Assembly: GCA_000149265.1 (NCBI GenBank)
Contig: CH000667.1
Coordinates: 3,573 to 67,572, forward strand
DNA length: 64,000 nucleotides
DNA from: Ciona savignyi
Lineage: Eukaryota > Chordata > Ascidiacea > Phlebobranchia > Cionidae
Direction of reading: 5' to 3'
The notes beneath the pieces were generated by a model. That model searched no databases. It saw only the letters and a program-made list of their open reading frames with translations, and was not told the origin of the DNA. The translations under genes and the position numbers were made by a program. Of this stretch, positions 57,501-64,000 are shown piece by piece. Numbering within the stretch: the stretch's first letter is position 1; the number at the start of each line of letters is the position of its first letter.

Positions 57501-58929
57501 GAGATCAATTAAAAGCCCTGCGATCAAAGATCATATTCAACATAGAAATACCATGTACCATTAATACGGTACCAACCCGATATTTGTAACCACTGGCCGA
57601 TCACGCTGCATGATAAACACAATGGTCAGCACATCAATGCATTGTTTATCACCAAGTCGTTAAATATTTGACATTCCATAATTTTAGTTTAATGTTTATA
57701 CAAAGGTTGGGTAAAAGTTTTGTAATGAGCCATAAGTACATCGTTTACGCAACAGACTCGTAGTAAGTTCATGCACCATTGTGATAACAAACCCAGATAA
57801 GTGATAACAAATGGAGTTTAGTCACAGGCACGCTGGTATAAAGTATTAGAGATGAGGGATATAGTTGAATATTTGCAACCGCACATGGAAGCTCTGGATG
57901 AACTTCGGTTAGATGGATGCGGAGAGCTGATCGTAGGTTTGAGCCAAGCTATCAATGAGCGACAGAACAAGGTAAATAAATATATACTTTATGCTGATGT
58001 GTAAAACATCCAGTCATTATAGAAGATTTGTAGTTTACCACATGATTCCTGTTATGGTTAAGATGATTAGATGCTGTTCAATAGTGGTCTGCGCATAACA
58101 AACTTTATAAACTAACATTTTTCCCTTTTTATTTTAACATTTCCAAGCACTATTGTTATGTATTATATCGTAAAAATAAATAAATCAATTTTGTTTTGAA
58201 ACGATTAATGTGAACAACCATTAACGATTCCGCTTAAAACGACCCCGATATTAGACATGGTAAAGCAAATCAATTTATGAAAAATCCGATTTTATTTGTG
58301 ATAATGTTGGTTTTCCATCCACGGGAATACAACATGAATATCCCATCGTAAAATCTTTTTCAGGTGTGTTTTTACCTCATGAAATATTATTGTTCTATAC
58401 AGATGAAACTTGGAATGAATTGTAGATTTATGAAAGATAAACAGTTTCCTGATGAAGTTGTCCAATGTCTGTCAAGTTGCCTCGGCAAAATATCGAAACT
58501 GGATTTGGGGGAATACATACTTACTCCAAACTGTCACCTTATCATGCAAGATGCGATCGAACAACTCCCTTCTCCCCAGGTAAGCCTCAGGTCCATGGGA
58601 TGTTTATTTGTTTTCAGTAGTTTTATTACAACTTACCTGCTGTCGATCGACATTTCACAGTTGTTGCAAAATTAATAAAATGTTAATAAAAAATTAATGA
58701 AGTATTGTAAATAATGTGCATTGTGTTCTATTGCATCATAATTGCAAATTATTGTTTAAATAATTTATTTGAATAATCCTTTAAATAAATTATATCTGAC
58801 CGCATATGATCGCATTTTAACTGTTATTTTGGTGGAAAATATGTAAAAATATGACAAATTAATATGAATTACTTGCAGGATTTCATCTTGGAAGAAAAAT
58901 TTATCTCTCACCTTATAGATTTGGTTTGA
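36258..58929 (+). CDS. NLR-like gene 2: Gln-rich - NACHT - LRR cassettes
   Basis: Seventeen exons can be joined in frame: 36258-36513, 38292-40030, 40272-40430, 47245-47403, 48922-49050, 49252-49287, 49898-50041, 50633-50794, 52525-52671, 52908-52943, 53761-53904, 54480-54641, 56397-56525, 56764-56799, 57828-57971, 58403-58579, 58879-58929. The sum encodes 1269 residues. The domain order is a Gln-rich segment, a NACHT ATPase with Walker A and B, a winged-helix/helical region, then RI-type LRRs in three D-A-B-C modules and an E-F end. NLR proteins of this order are cytosolic STAND NTPases in which the LRR part senses and restrains. No effector domain was found upstream, so the N-terminus may be incomplete. 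The TATA and cap site were not found. Confidence 0.82.
36514..38291 (+). other. Intron with GC donor (1778 bp)
   Basis: GCAAGT replaces GTRAGT, while the phase on both sides is compatible (1/1) and completes an Ala codon. No other donor keeps the Gln-rich exon in frame with the NACHT exon before the TAA at 36522. No other feature was seen in the intron. Confidence 0.55.
38292..40030 (+). CDS. Gene 2 exon: NACHT NTPase domain
   Basis: The acceptor is ATGTTACAG (phase 1) and the donor is AAG|GTTAGT (phase 0). The protein from this exon has Walker A GLPGIGKTTL at 38642-38671 and Walker B YVVIVMDGLDEAG at 38870-38908, with the NACHT-type DGLDE. A sensor-1-like KLVTSRP lies at 39014-39034. Near the C-terminal end, YFAHLTLQEFFCAIYV (from 39533) matches the helical region that follows the winged helix in NLR proteins. 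The last part, ALKSCSASHNLNVAF, leads into the first LRR. The ATG at 38258 lies in the intron and is not taken as the start. All nucleotide-binding residues seem present, so the NTPase is probably functional. Confidence 0.9.
40272..40430 (+). CDS. Gene 2 exon: first LRR (fused B+C type)
   Basis: The acceptor is CTTTCAG and the donor is GTAACC, with 53 phase-0 codons. It starts IKQLTLNGVDM and ends NQRSKK, so it corresponds to microexon B plus exon C joined without an intron. This is the probable ancestral, undivided form of the cassette pair. Confidence 0.82.
42976..43325 (+). mobile_element. Solo LTR-like end with primer-binding-like site
   Basis: TATAAA at 43201 is followed about 110 bp later by CCCTACA and then TGGCGCC at 43313-43319, the usual order of promoter, LTR 3' end and primer-binding site. 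No 5' end or pol gene next to it was identified. The left boundary is a guess. Confidence 0.35.
45082..45142 (+). repeat. Short tandem repeat (18-bp unit)
   Basis: The unit TCGCATGGAGCGCTTGRA occurs twice, with decayed GGACCGCTT copies on its left. Confidence 0.65.
45301..45393 (+). repeat. 51-bp direct duplication
   Basis: ACAGCTTTATTGCCTTGTCT and the following 20 bases occur at 45301 and again at 45352, with the intervening GTTTGGGGCTG. The period of 51 keeps both copies in one frame (AALLPCLRGQNFLC-like on +). Confidence 0.75.
45420..45860 (+). mobile_element. BEL/Pao-like pol fragment (pre-integrase region)
   Basis: Two + frames, joined across a TAG at 45585, read SPWSRAKRAIAKYLHF, then MMQEAEAAILKN, then VEHPVILKENDQNVQIVIRD. 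This order resembles the segment before the integrase in BEL/Pao pol, where a conserved helix, an ExxxAE motif and a hPhiLp block follow one another. Its flanks are not element-like and it is short, so the assignment is tentative. Confidence 0.4.
46184..46860 (-). mobile_element. Non-LTR retrotransposon (LINE) RNase H fragment
   Basis: Minus-strand sequence has CYTDGSRLARSTGAE (about 46853), then TEILAINHA, SDSQAALKALMS, WIPGNSNFDGND and SDKLARDA. These are the catalytic Asp and Glu blocks of an RNase H domain like those at the 3' end of I/R1-type LINE ORF2. A TAA lies near 46800 and a frame change near 46720. The later part (VRREMEAWM, TGHANL) fits the usual C-terminal extension. No RT is present. 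Confidence 0.8.
47245..47403 (+). CDS. Gene 2 exon D1 (LRR, first-D type)
   Basis: The exon has 53 phase-0 codons between TTTCGCAG and GTAAGT. It starts IDLNIISDLDDEG, has the core KCVRNISKLRI and ends QQLPNPQ. Its IDL start and length match gene 1 exon D1 at 381 rather than the internal D exons. Confidence 0.87.
47404..48921 (+). other. Gene 2 D-A intron, module 1
   Basis: The intron is homologous along most of its length to 50795-52524 and 54642-56396. Each contains a strongly diverged SINE-like block (here about 47620-47885) and a conserved stretch around CAGCACTGGGT. No gene is evident; short frames at 48200-48440 are not conserved among the copies. Confidence 0.6.
48922..49050 (+). CDS. 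Gene 2 exon A1
   Basis: The exon has 43 phase-0 codons between CCTCAG and GTGGGA. It starts DLVVVDDGEWYKQDGAQW, has KTWTVYG and ends QLKPGK. It forms an LRR whose loop is enlarged by a Trp/Tyr-rich insert. Confidence 0.86.
49252..49287 (+). CDS. Gene 2 microexon B1
   Basis: Twelve phase-0 codons, ITRLSLRVCQYS, lie between TTTCAG and GTAAGT. Confidence 0.84.
49898..50041 (+). CDS. Gene 2 exon C1
   Basis: The exon has 48 codons, acceptor GTCACAG and donor GTAAAT. It starts ARWYKVLEMRDIVEYL, has LDELRLDGCGQ and ends IIERQNK. Its first two thirds and the upstream intron are almost identical to module 3. Confidence 0.86.
50633..50794 (+). CDS. Gene 2 exon D2
   Basis: The exon has 54 phase-0 codons between ATTTCAG and GTAAGT. 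It starts MVLYIFQSNLDYDGAKAL, has DCLPNISKLLI and ends QQLPNPQ. Confidence 0.86.
50795..52524 (+). other. Gene 2 D-A intron, module 2
   Basis: The intron repeats the module 1 intron, including the diverged SINE-like block at about 51025-51275. No gene is seen. Confidence 0.6.
52525..52671 (+). CDS. Gene 2 exon A2 (with six-residue insert)
   Basis: The exon has 49 codons between CCTCAG and GTGGGA. After DLVVDDG it has an extra ALFYRL-like stretch before EWYKKDGAQW, and it ends QLEPGK. Gene 1 A exons also vary in length at this same loop. Confidence 0.86.
52908..52943 (+). CDS. Gene 2 microexon B2
   Basis: Twelve phase-0 codons, ITRLLLHACKDS, lie between TTCCAG and GTAAGT. Confidence 0.84.
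53072..53315 (+). repeat. tRNA-derived SINE copy
   Basis: The plus-strand copy has GGTTTGGTGGTTTAGTG near its start, a GAACCCAGCGGATTAA block, CACACTGCAATCGCTC, CGACAGTGGGGGCGAGGT and a 3' end with GGGGATAAACATGATTATCC. It lacks most of the central B-box part. Confidence 0.65.
53761..53904 (+). CDS. Gene 2 exon C2
   Basis: The exon has 48 codons, acceptor GTCACAG and donor GTAAAT. It starts TRWYKELEMNDIAGYL, has LDELRLYKCGE and ends NERQNK. Confidence 0.86.
54480..54641 (+). CDS. Gene 2 exon D3
   Basis: The exon has 54 phase-0 codons between ATTTCAG and GTAAGT. It starts MVLDIGGSKLSANAAKAL, has DCLRNIGKLLI and ends QQLPNPQ. Confidence 0.86.
54642..56396 (+). other. Gene 2 D-A intron, module 3
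   Basis: This is the third homologous copy of the long D-A intron, with the SINE-like block at about 54850-55120. No gene is seen. Confidence 0.6.
56397..56525 (+). CDS. Gene 2 exon A3
   Basis: The exon has 43 codons between CCTCAG and GTGGGA. It starts DLVVVDGGGWREQNGDQW, has KTWTVCASDEADDVK and ends QLEPGK. Confidence 0.86.
56764..56799 (+). CDS. Gene 2 microexon B3
   Basis: Twelve phase-0 codons, ITRLSLQTWDYP, lie between TTTCAG and GTAAGT. Confidence 0.84.
56930..57375 (+). repeat. SINE copy followed by a second partial copy
   Basis: A near full-length plus-strand SINE ends in CCATCCTATCCTATCC at about 57245. A second partial copy repeats the 3' half from ACACTGCAATAGCTCC to about 57375. 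The doubled 3' half points to insertion into, or duplication of, an older copy. Confidence 0.7.
57828..57971 (+). CDS. Gene 2 exon C3 (mosaic of C1 and C2)
   Basis: The exon has 48 codons with acceptor GTCACAG and donor GTAAAT. It starts ARWYKVLEMRDIVEYL as in C1 and ends GELIVGLSQAINERQNK as in C2. The switch falls at the TGCGGA codons (57918-57923). Confidence 0.87.
58403..58579 (+). CDS. Gene 2 exon E (penultimate LRR)
   Basis: The exon has 59 phase-0 codons between TATACAG and GTAAGC, starting MKLGMNCRFMKDKQFPDE, with the core CLSSCLGKISKLDLGEY and end IEQLPSPQ. If the intron is retained, the frame stays open for 31 codons with a hydrophobic run (GCLFVFSSFITTYLLSI) and stops at 58673-58675, just before two AATAAA. 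Confidence 0.83.
58674..58690 (+). promoter_or_regulatory. Paired intronic AATAAA signals
   Basis: AATAAA lies at 58674 and 58685 in the E-F intron, 1 to 10 bases past the stop of the read-through frame. The gene 1 intron has a matching pair, so an early poly(A) site may be conserved. Confidence 0.45.
58879..58929 (+). CDS. Gene 2 last exon F
   Basis: The acceptor CTTGCAG is followed by 16 codons, DFILEEKFISHLIDLV, and TGA. It is homologous to gene 1 exon F. Confidence 0.75.
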   Translation, partial: DFILEEKFISHLIDLV

Positions 58930-59202
58930 TATGTTTAAAAGAAGGAGATAAAATTTTCGGACAATAAAACAACGTTGTCAGTTCATCTGAAACACACAAT
59001 TTAAAAGCATCGAAAGATCTTTTGAACGAGTCAACATTAAGAAAAAATATTCTCATGATTACAAACTAAACAACAAACGCTATAGATAACCACAAAGATA
59101 AAGAAGCTGAACCAATACAGTTTCTACCAAGTACATGGCTGCTGTCTATTTGGCTACATGGTACCAAGCTAATATACACAAGATCATTTAGAATATTGTT
59201 AC

Positions 59203-59208
59203 AATAAA
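59203..59208 (+). promoter_or_regulatory. AATAAA just before array 2
   Basis: AATAAA lies 274 bp after the gene 2 stop and about 10 bp before the minisatellite. Used, it would place the array outside the mRNA; the alternative is the signal beyond the array at 62490. Confidence 0.45.
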
Positions 59209-59214
59209 TGACAT

Positions 59215-62200
59215 TTTTACACCCACTAGTATTCCAATGCAATGTACCAACCATTATTCCAATGTATCGTACCCACCATTATTCCAATGTATCGTACCCA
59301 CCATTATTCCAATGCATCATACCCACCATTATTCCAATGCATCGTACCCAACATTATTCCAATGCATCGTACCCGGCATTATTCCAATGTATCGTACCCA
59401 CCAATATTCCAATGCATCGTACCCACCATTATTCCAATGCATCATACCCACCATTATTCCAATGCATCGTACCCAACATTATTCCAATGCATCGTACCCG
59501 GCATTATTCCAATGTATCGTACCCACCAATATTCCAATGCATTGTACCCACCATTATTCCAATGCATCGTACCCACCCACCATTATTTCAATGCATCGTA
59601 CCCACCCACCATTATTTCAATGCATTGTACCCACCATTATTCCAATGCATCGTACCCACCATTATTCCATTGCAACGTACCCACCATTATTCCAATGCAT
59701 CGTACCCACCATTATTCCGATAAATCGTACCCACCATTATTCCAATGCATCGTACCCACCATTATTTCAATGCATCGTACCCACCAATATTCCGATAAAT
59801 CGTACCCACCATTATTCCATTGCATCGTACCCACCATTATTCCAATGCATCGTACCCACCATTATTCCGATAAATCGTACCCACCATTATTCCAATGCAT
59901 CGTACCCACCATTATTCCAATGCATCGTACCCACCAATATTCCGAAAAATCGTACCCACCATTATTCCAATGCATCGTACCCACCATTATTCCAATGCAT
60001 CAAGCCCACCATTATTCCAATGCATCGTACCCACCATTACTTCCAATGCATCGTACCCAACATTATTCCAATGTATCGTACCCACCATTAATCCAATGCA
60101 TCGTACCAACCATTATTCCAATGCATCGTACCCACCATTATTCCAATGTATCATACCCACCATTATTTCCAATGCATCGTACCCAACATTATTCCAATGT
60201 ATCGTACCCACCAATATTCCGATAAATCGTACCCACCATTATTCCAATGCATCGTACCCACCATTATTCCAATGCATCGTACCCACCATTATTCCAATGC
60301 ATCGTACCCGGCATTATTCCAATGTATCGTACCCACCAATATTCCAATGCATCGTACCCACCATTATTTCAATGCATCGTACCCACCATTATTCCAATGT
60401 ATCGTACCCACCAATATTCCAATGTATCGTAACCACCATTATTCCAATGCATCATACCCACCATTATTCCAATGCATCGTACCCATCATTATTCCAATGT
60501 ATCGTACCCACCAATATTCCAATGCATCGTACCAACCATTATTCCAATACATCGTACCCACCATTATTCCAATGTATCATACCCACCATTATTTCCAATG
60601 CATCGTACCCAACATTATTCCAATGTATCGTACCCACCAATATTCCGATAAATCGTACCCACCATTATTCCAATGCATCGTACCCACCATTATTCCAATG
60701 CATCGTACCCACCATTATTCCAATGCATCGTACCCGGCATTATTCCAATGTATCGTAGCCACCAATATTCCAATGCATCGTACCCACCATTATTTCAATG
60801 CATCGTACCCATCATTATTCCAATGTATCGTACCCACCAATATTCCAATGCATCGTACCCACCATTATTTCAATGCATCGTACGTACCATTATTCCAATG
60901 CATCGTACCCATCATTATTCCAGTGTATCGTACCCAGCATTATTCCAATGCATCGTACCCACCAATATTCCAATGCATTGTACCCACCATTATTCCAATG
61001 CATCGTACCCACCATTATTCCAATGCATCGTACCCACCCACCATTATTTCAATGCATTGTACCCACCATTATTCCAATGCATCGTACGCACCATTATTCC
61101 ATTGCATCGTACCCACCATTATTCCAATGCATCGTACCCACCATTATTCCGATAAATCGTACCCACCATTATTCCAATGCATCGTACCCACCATTATTCC
61201 AATGCATCAGGCCCACCATTATTTCAATGGATCGTACCCACCATTATTCCAATGCATCAGGCCCACCATTATTTCAATGGATCGTACCCACCATTATTCC
61301 AATGCATCGTACCAACCATTATTCCAATGCATCGTACCCACCATTATTCCAATGCATCGTACCCACCATTATTCCAATGCTTCGTACCCACCATTATTCC
61401 AATGTATCATACCCACCATTATTTTCAATGCATCGTACCCAACATTATTCCAATGTATCGCACCCACCACTATTCCAATGTATCATACCCACCATTATTT
61501 CCAATGCATCGTACCCAACATTATTCCAATGTATCGTACCCACCATTATTCCAATGCATCGTACCAACCATTATTCCAATGCATCGTACCCACCATTATT
61601 CCAATGTATCATACCCACCATAATTTCCAATGCATCGTACCCAACATTATTCCAATGTATCGTACACACCAATATTCCGATAAATCGTACCCACCATTAT
61701 TCCAATGCATCGTACCCACCATTATTCCAATGAATCGTACCCACCATTATTCCAATGCATCGTACCAACCATAATTCCAATGCATCGTACCCACCATTAT
61801 TCAATGCAGCGTACCCACCATTATTCCAATGCATCGTACCCACCATTATTCCAATGCATCGTACCCACCATTATTCCGATAAATCGTATCCACCATTATT
61901 CCAATGCATCGTACCCACCATTATTCCAATGAATCAGGCCCACCATTATTTCAATGGATCGTACACACCATTATTCCAATGCTTTGTACCCACCATTATT
62001 CCAATGAATCGTACCCACCATTATTCCAATGCATCGTACCCACCATTATTACAATGCATCGTACCCACCATTATTCCAATGCATCGTACCCACCATTATT
62101 CCAATGCATCGTACCCACCATTATTTCAATGCATCGTACCCACCATTATTCCAATGCATCGTACCCACCATTATTCAAATGCATCGTACCCACCATTATT

Positions 62201-62330
62201 CCAATGCATCGTACCCACCATTATTCCAATGCATCGTACCCACCATTATTACAATGCATCGTAACCACCATTAATTTAATGCATCGTACCCACCATTATT
62301 CCAATGCATCGTACCCACTATTATTCCTTT
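59215..62330 (+). repeat. 25-bp minisatellite, array 2 (about 124 units)
   Basis: The unit is the same as in array 1 (ATTATTCCAATGCATCGTAC plus CCACC). Variants include GATAAATCG, TGTATCG, ATCAGGCCC, a GGCATT start and a 26-bp unit with TTATTTCC. Variant order repeats with a 426-bp higher-order period (17 units) between about 60151 and 60577. All three forward frames are open over long stretches because a stop-free 25-bp unit cycles through the frames. Confidence 0.95.
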
Positions 62331-62489
62331 ATGTAGTGTTTATGCCTAGAAGCTCATTTTTTAATTGATTTAATTAGTTGGTATAATAATCTACCCTGAT
62401 TTATAACACGTCGTTTGGATAGCTGGTGCATTTAAATGGTAGAAAAGTAATGCGGTTGTATATTTAGATTTATTTAATGAGGACATATA

Positions 62490-62495
62490 AATAAA
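62490..62495 (+). promoter_or_regulatory. AATAAA after array 2
   Basis: AATAAATATTGTACATAGTA matches the block after array 1 in all but one base, and TTGGCGACA follows both. The shared flank shows that gene 3' end, array and downstream flank were duplicated together. Confidence 0.45.
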
Positions 62496-62519
62496 TATTG
62501 TACATAGTATACTGTCTCG

Positions 62520-63358
62520 TTGGCGACATAGGATTAATGTGAAAAATGTAGAAAATTTAGTGAACCTGTGTATTGTGCTTAAGGTGCTAAGTCGGCGTCG
62601 TACCATCTGACCCTGACCGTGATATAGCGTCTGACCCTTGTGTAATAGGTTGTGGCGTCAAAGCCCTATATTTTCCAGCAAGGCATTTGTCGGTCGTCAT
62701 ATAAACCTATACGTCAGACTTTAAAATCGTTGAACTTATGTTTTAATTGATGGAATGTAGTTAGGTTAAGTTTATAAAAAATCCAATTTAATTGATTAAT
62801 TGTAGATAGGGCAATGCTTGTTTAAATAAAACCCAATTAACTGCCCATTCACTCCATTTCAACTCTGATAGGATCAAGCGTGACCAGTGACCACGTTACG
62901 ACGGCTTTCCGTTTGCATTGGAGTATTGCGAGATTTGTTTGAACTGCAGTTAAGTTATGTGGCCCAAACATATATCTGGTGGGAGGTACCAAGCGCCAGC
63001 TAGATAGAATGATATAATATTGCAAAATACCATAACACTGGCGGAAAACAACCATTAACTCAATTAAACAAGTGGTCATTTTTCAAGAGAACAGACATTA
63101 CACAGAATTACAAATACATTTGCACGGGAAATCGTCACCAACCTATGCAAAACATTACCATAGCTTAGCTAATGGACCTTTAATAATGCATGTAATATAA
63201 TTTCCGAGCGATTTCCCATCATCGCAGTTAAAATTAAGTTGAATAGTGGATTAACGTGACCCAGTATTGCTAGAGTAATCTCATAAAACCTGTGTTGAAT
63301 CGCTGGTTCGATTTGTGAATAGCATTCGTTTTTACACAATTTTTGTTTGCTTACTATA
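62520..63358. other. Intergenic sequence
   Basis: The first ~60 bp are homologous to 14640-14700. I see no gene or named repeat in the rest. Confidence 0.4.
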
Positions 63359-63545
63359 AATCACCTCGCGCCCACCGTCAGGTCACCGAAGCTATTGCAG
63401 TGTGTTGTGTGTGGCAACCGCTGGGTTTAGGCAATCAATGTCCATTAAGTGCCTTGACAGGGCCACAACTGACTACCTAGCGACCAGTTTCGAACCTGAA
63501 ACCTTTCGGCTAAAGGGGACTTAACAATAGACTAATCTGTCGGAC
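63359..63545 (-). repeat. SINE copy (3' end missing)
   Basis: The minus-strand copy has TCACCTCGCGCCCACCGTCAGG, CTAGCGACCAGTTTCGAACC and a terminal CTAATCTGTCGGAC. It lies directly against the BEL/Pao fragment. Confidence 0.7.
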
Positions 63546-64000
63546 AGGTTACGTTACTACTCAGTTCAGCATGGGGCACAACGGTAGCATAACCTTGGGT
63601 GATGTTATCCCTTATTTTTGGGCGAAACTTGGATAAGAATATATAATCACCTGGCAAGCGCCTCTTTAGTGATATTTGTCGCTTTACTGCCATCAACCGG
63701 TTGTTGGACACTCTACTTTGCCTCAAAGGTATTTTAATCTGATGATGTTTTTCAACCTTGGTTGGCGTTTCTTCCATCATCGTAATTGCTTGTCTTTCGT
63801 CTATAGACAACTCACATTTATATTTCTGTGTAAAGTCACTGAATTCTTACGAAAATAATTGCAAAATCTCATTGAACGAGATCACTGTAGGTTAATACTG
63901 TTTAACGATTTGGACATAAGCGTGAGACACTTCAGCTTTGCCCTGGCCGATAGAAGCTGAGAGATCAGCCCCGAATATGGGCCAACCAAGTACTGTGTGG
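63532..64000 (-). mobile_element. BEL/Pao pol fragment (protease-RT junction), cut by window edge
   Basis: Minus-strand sequence near 63997 reads TVLGWPIFGA, the GW motif that precedes RT in BEL/Pao. After two stops come CELSIDERQAITMMEETP, then NNRLMAVKRQISLKRRLPGD and NITQGYATVVPHAEL, the start of the RT domain. The element continues beyond the window and is truncated near the SINE at 63545. Confidence 0.75.

Noticed and set aside
59237-62368. Long forward open frames in the minisatellite (up to 542 codons, 25-residue peptide repeats such as HRTHHYSNASYPP)
   Set aside because: A 25-bp unit without stops cycles through all three frames, so all frames are open by construction. There is no frame preference, and units of 26 bp and other sizes are tolerated.

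Overview
The window is eukaryotic. It is AT-rich, its genes are split into short exons with GT-AG introns, and it carries Ty3/gypsy and BEL/Pao LTR-retroelement debris, a LINE RNase H fragment, a piggyBac-like element and a tRNA-derived SINE family. The gene content (a NACHT NTPase followed by many ribonuclease-inhibitor-like LRR exons) and the compact AT-rich layout suggest an invertebrate deuterostome, probably a tunicate such as Ciona. That species guess is inference; no single feature proves it.

Two tandem NLR-like genes lie on the + strand. Gene 1 (381-13871) enters from the left edge, so only its 3' LRR half is seen. Gene 2 is seen from a Gln-rich exon (36258-36513), through a 1.7 kb NACHT exon (38292-40030), to a short last exon (58879-58929). 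It encodes at least 1269 residues if every exon is used. In both genes the LRR part is built from repeated cassette exons that I call D (159-162 bp), A (129-147 bp), B (a 36 bp microexon) and C (144 bp), in the order D-A-B-C. The series ends in exons E and F. Every junction in the LRR part is phase 0, so cassettes can be skipped or duplicated without shifting frame. Gene 2 has three D-A-B-C modules, all intact. Gene 1 has five, several of them broken in different ways (lost splice sites, stop codons, frameshifts, truncations). Two of its modules arose by a tandem duplication of about 4.5 kb.

A 25-bp minisatellite lies just downstream of each NLR gene: about 0.6 kb at 13.93-14.56 kb and about 3.1 kb at 59.2-62.3 kb. 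The same AATAAA-containing motif follows both arrays. The arrays may therefore lie in 3' UTRs. Their long open frames (up to 542 codons) follow from a 25-bp, stop-free unit and are not taken as genes.

Between the genes (14.6-36.2 kb) are a gypsy pol remnant (15.45-16.97 kb, minus), a 7.4 kb tandem array of an unidentified ~1.0-1.1 kb unit (17.3-24.7 kb, containing a 161-base assembly gap), a BEL/Pao pol remnant (25.56-27.66 kb, minus), a gypsy gag-protease-RT remnant (29.6-32.3 kb, minus) and unannotated AT-rich sequence. The large intron of gene 2 (40.4-47.2 kb) holds an LTR-like end, a BEL/Pao-like fragment and a LINE RNase H. The right edge enters another BEL/Pao pol fragment (63.53-64.0 kb, minus).

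Likely role: cytoplasmic STAND NTPases with a variable LRR sensor, as in animal NLR immune receptors. This rests on motifs only. No CARD, death or pyrin domain was found in the window.
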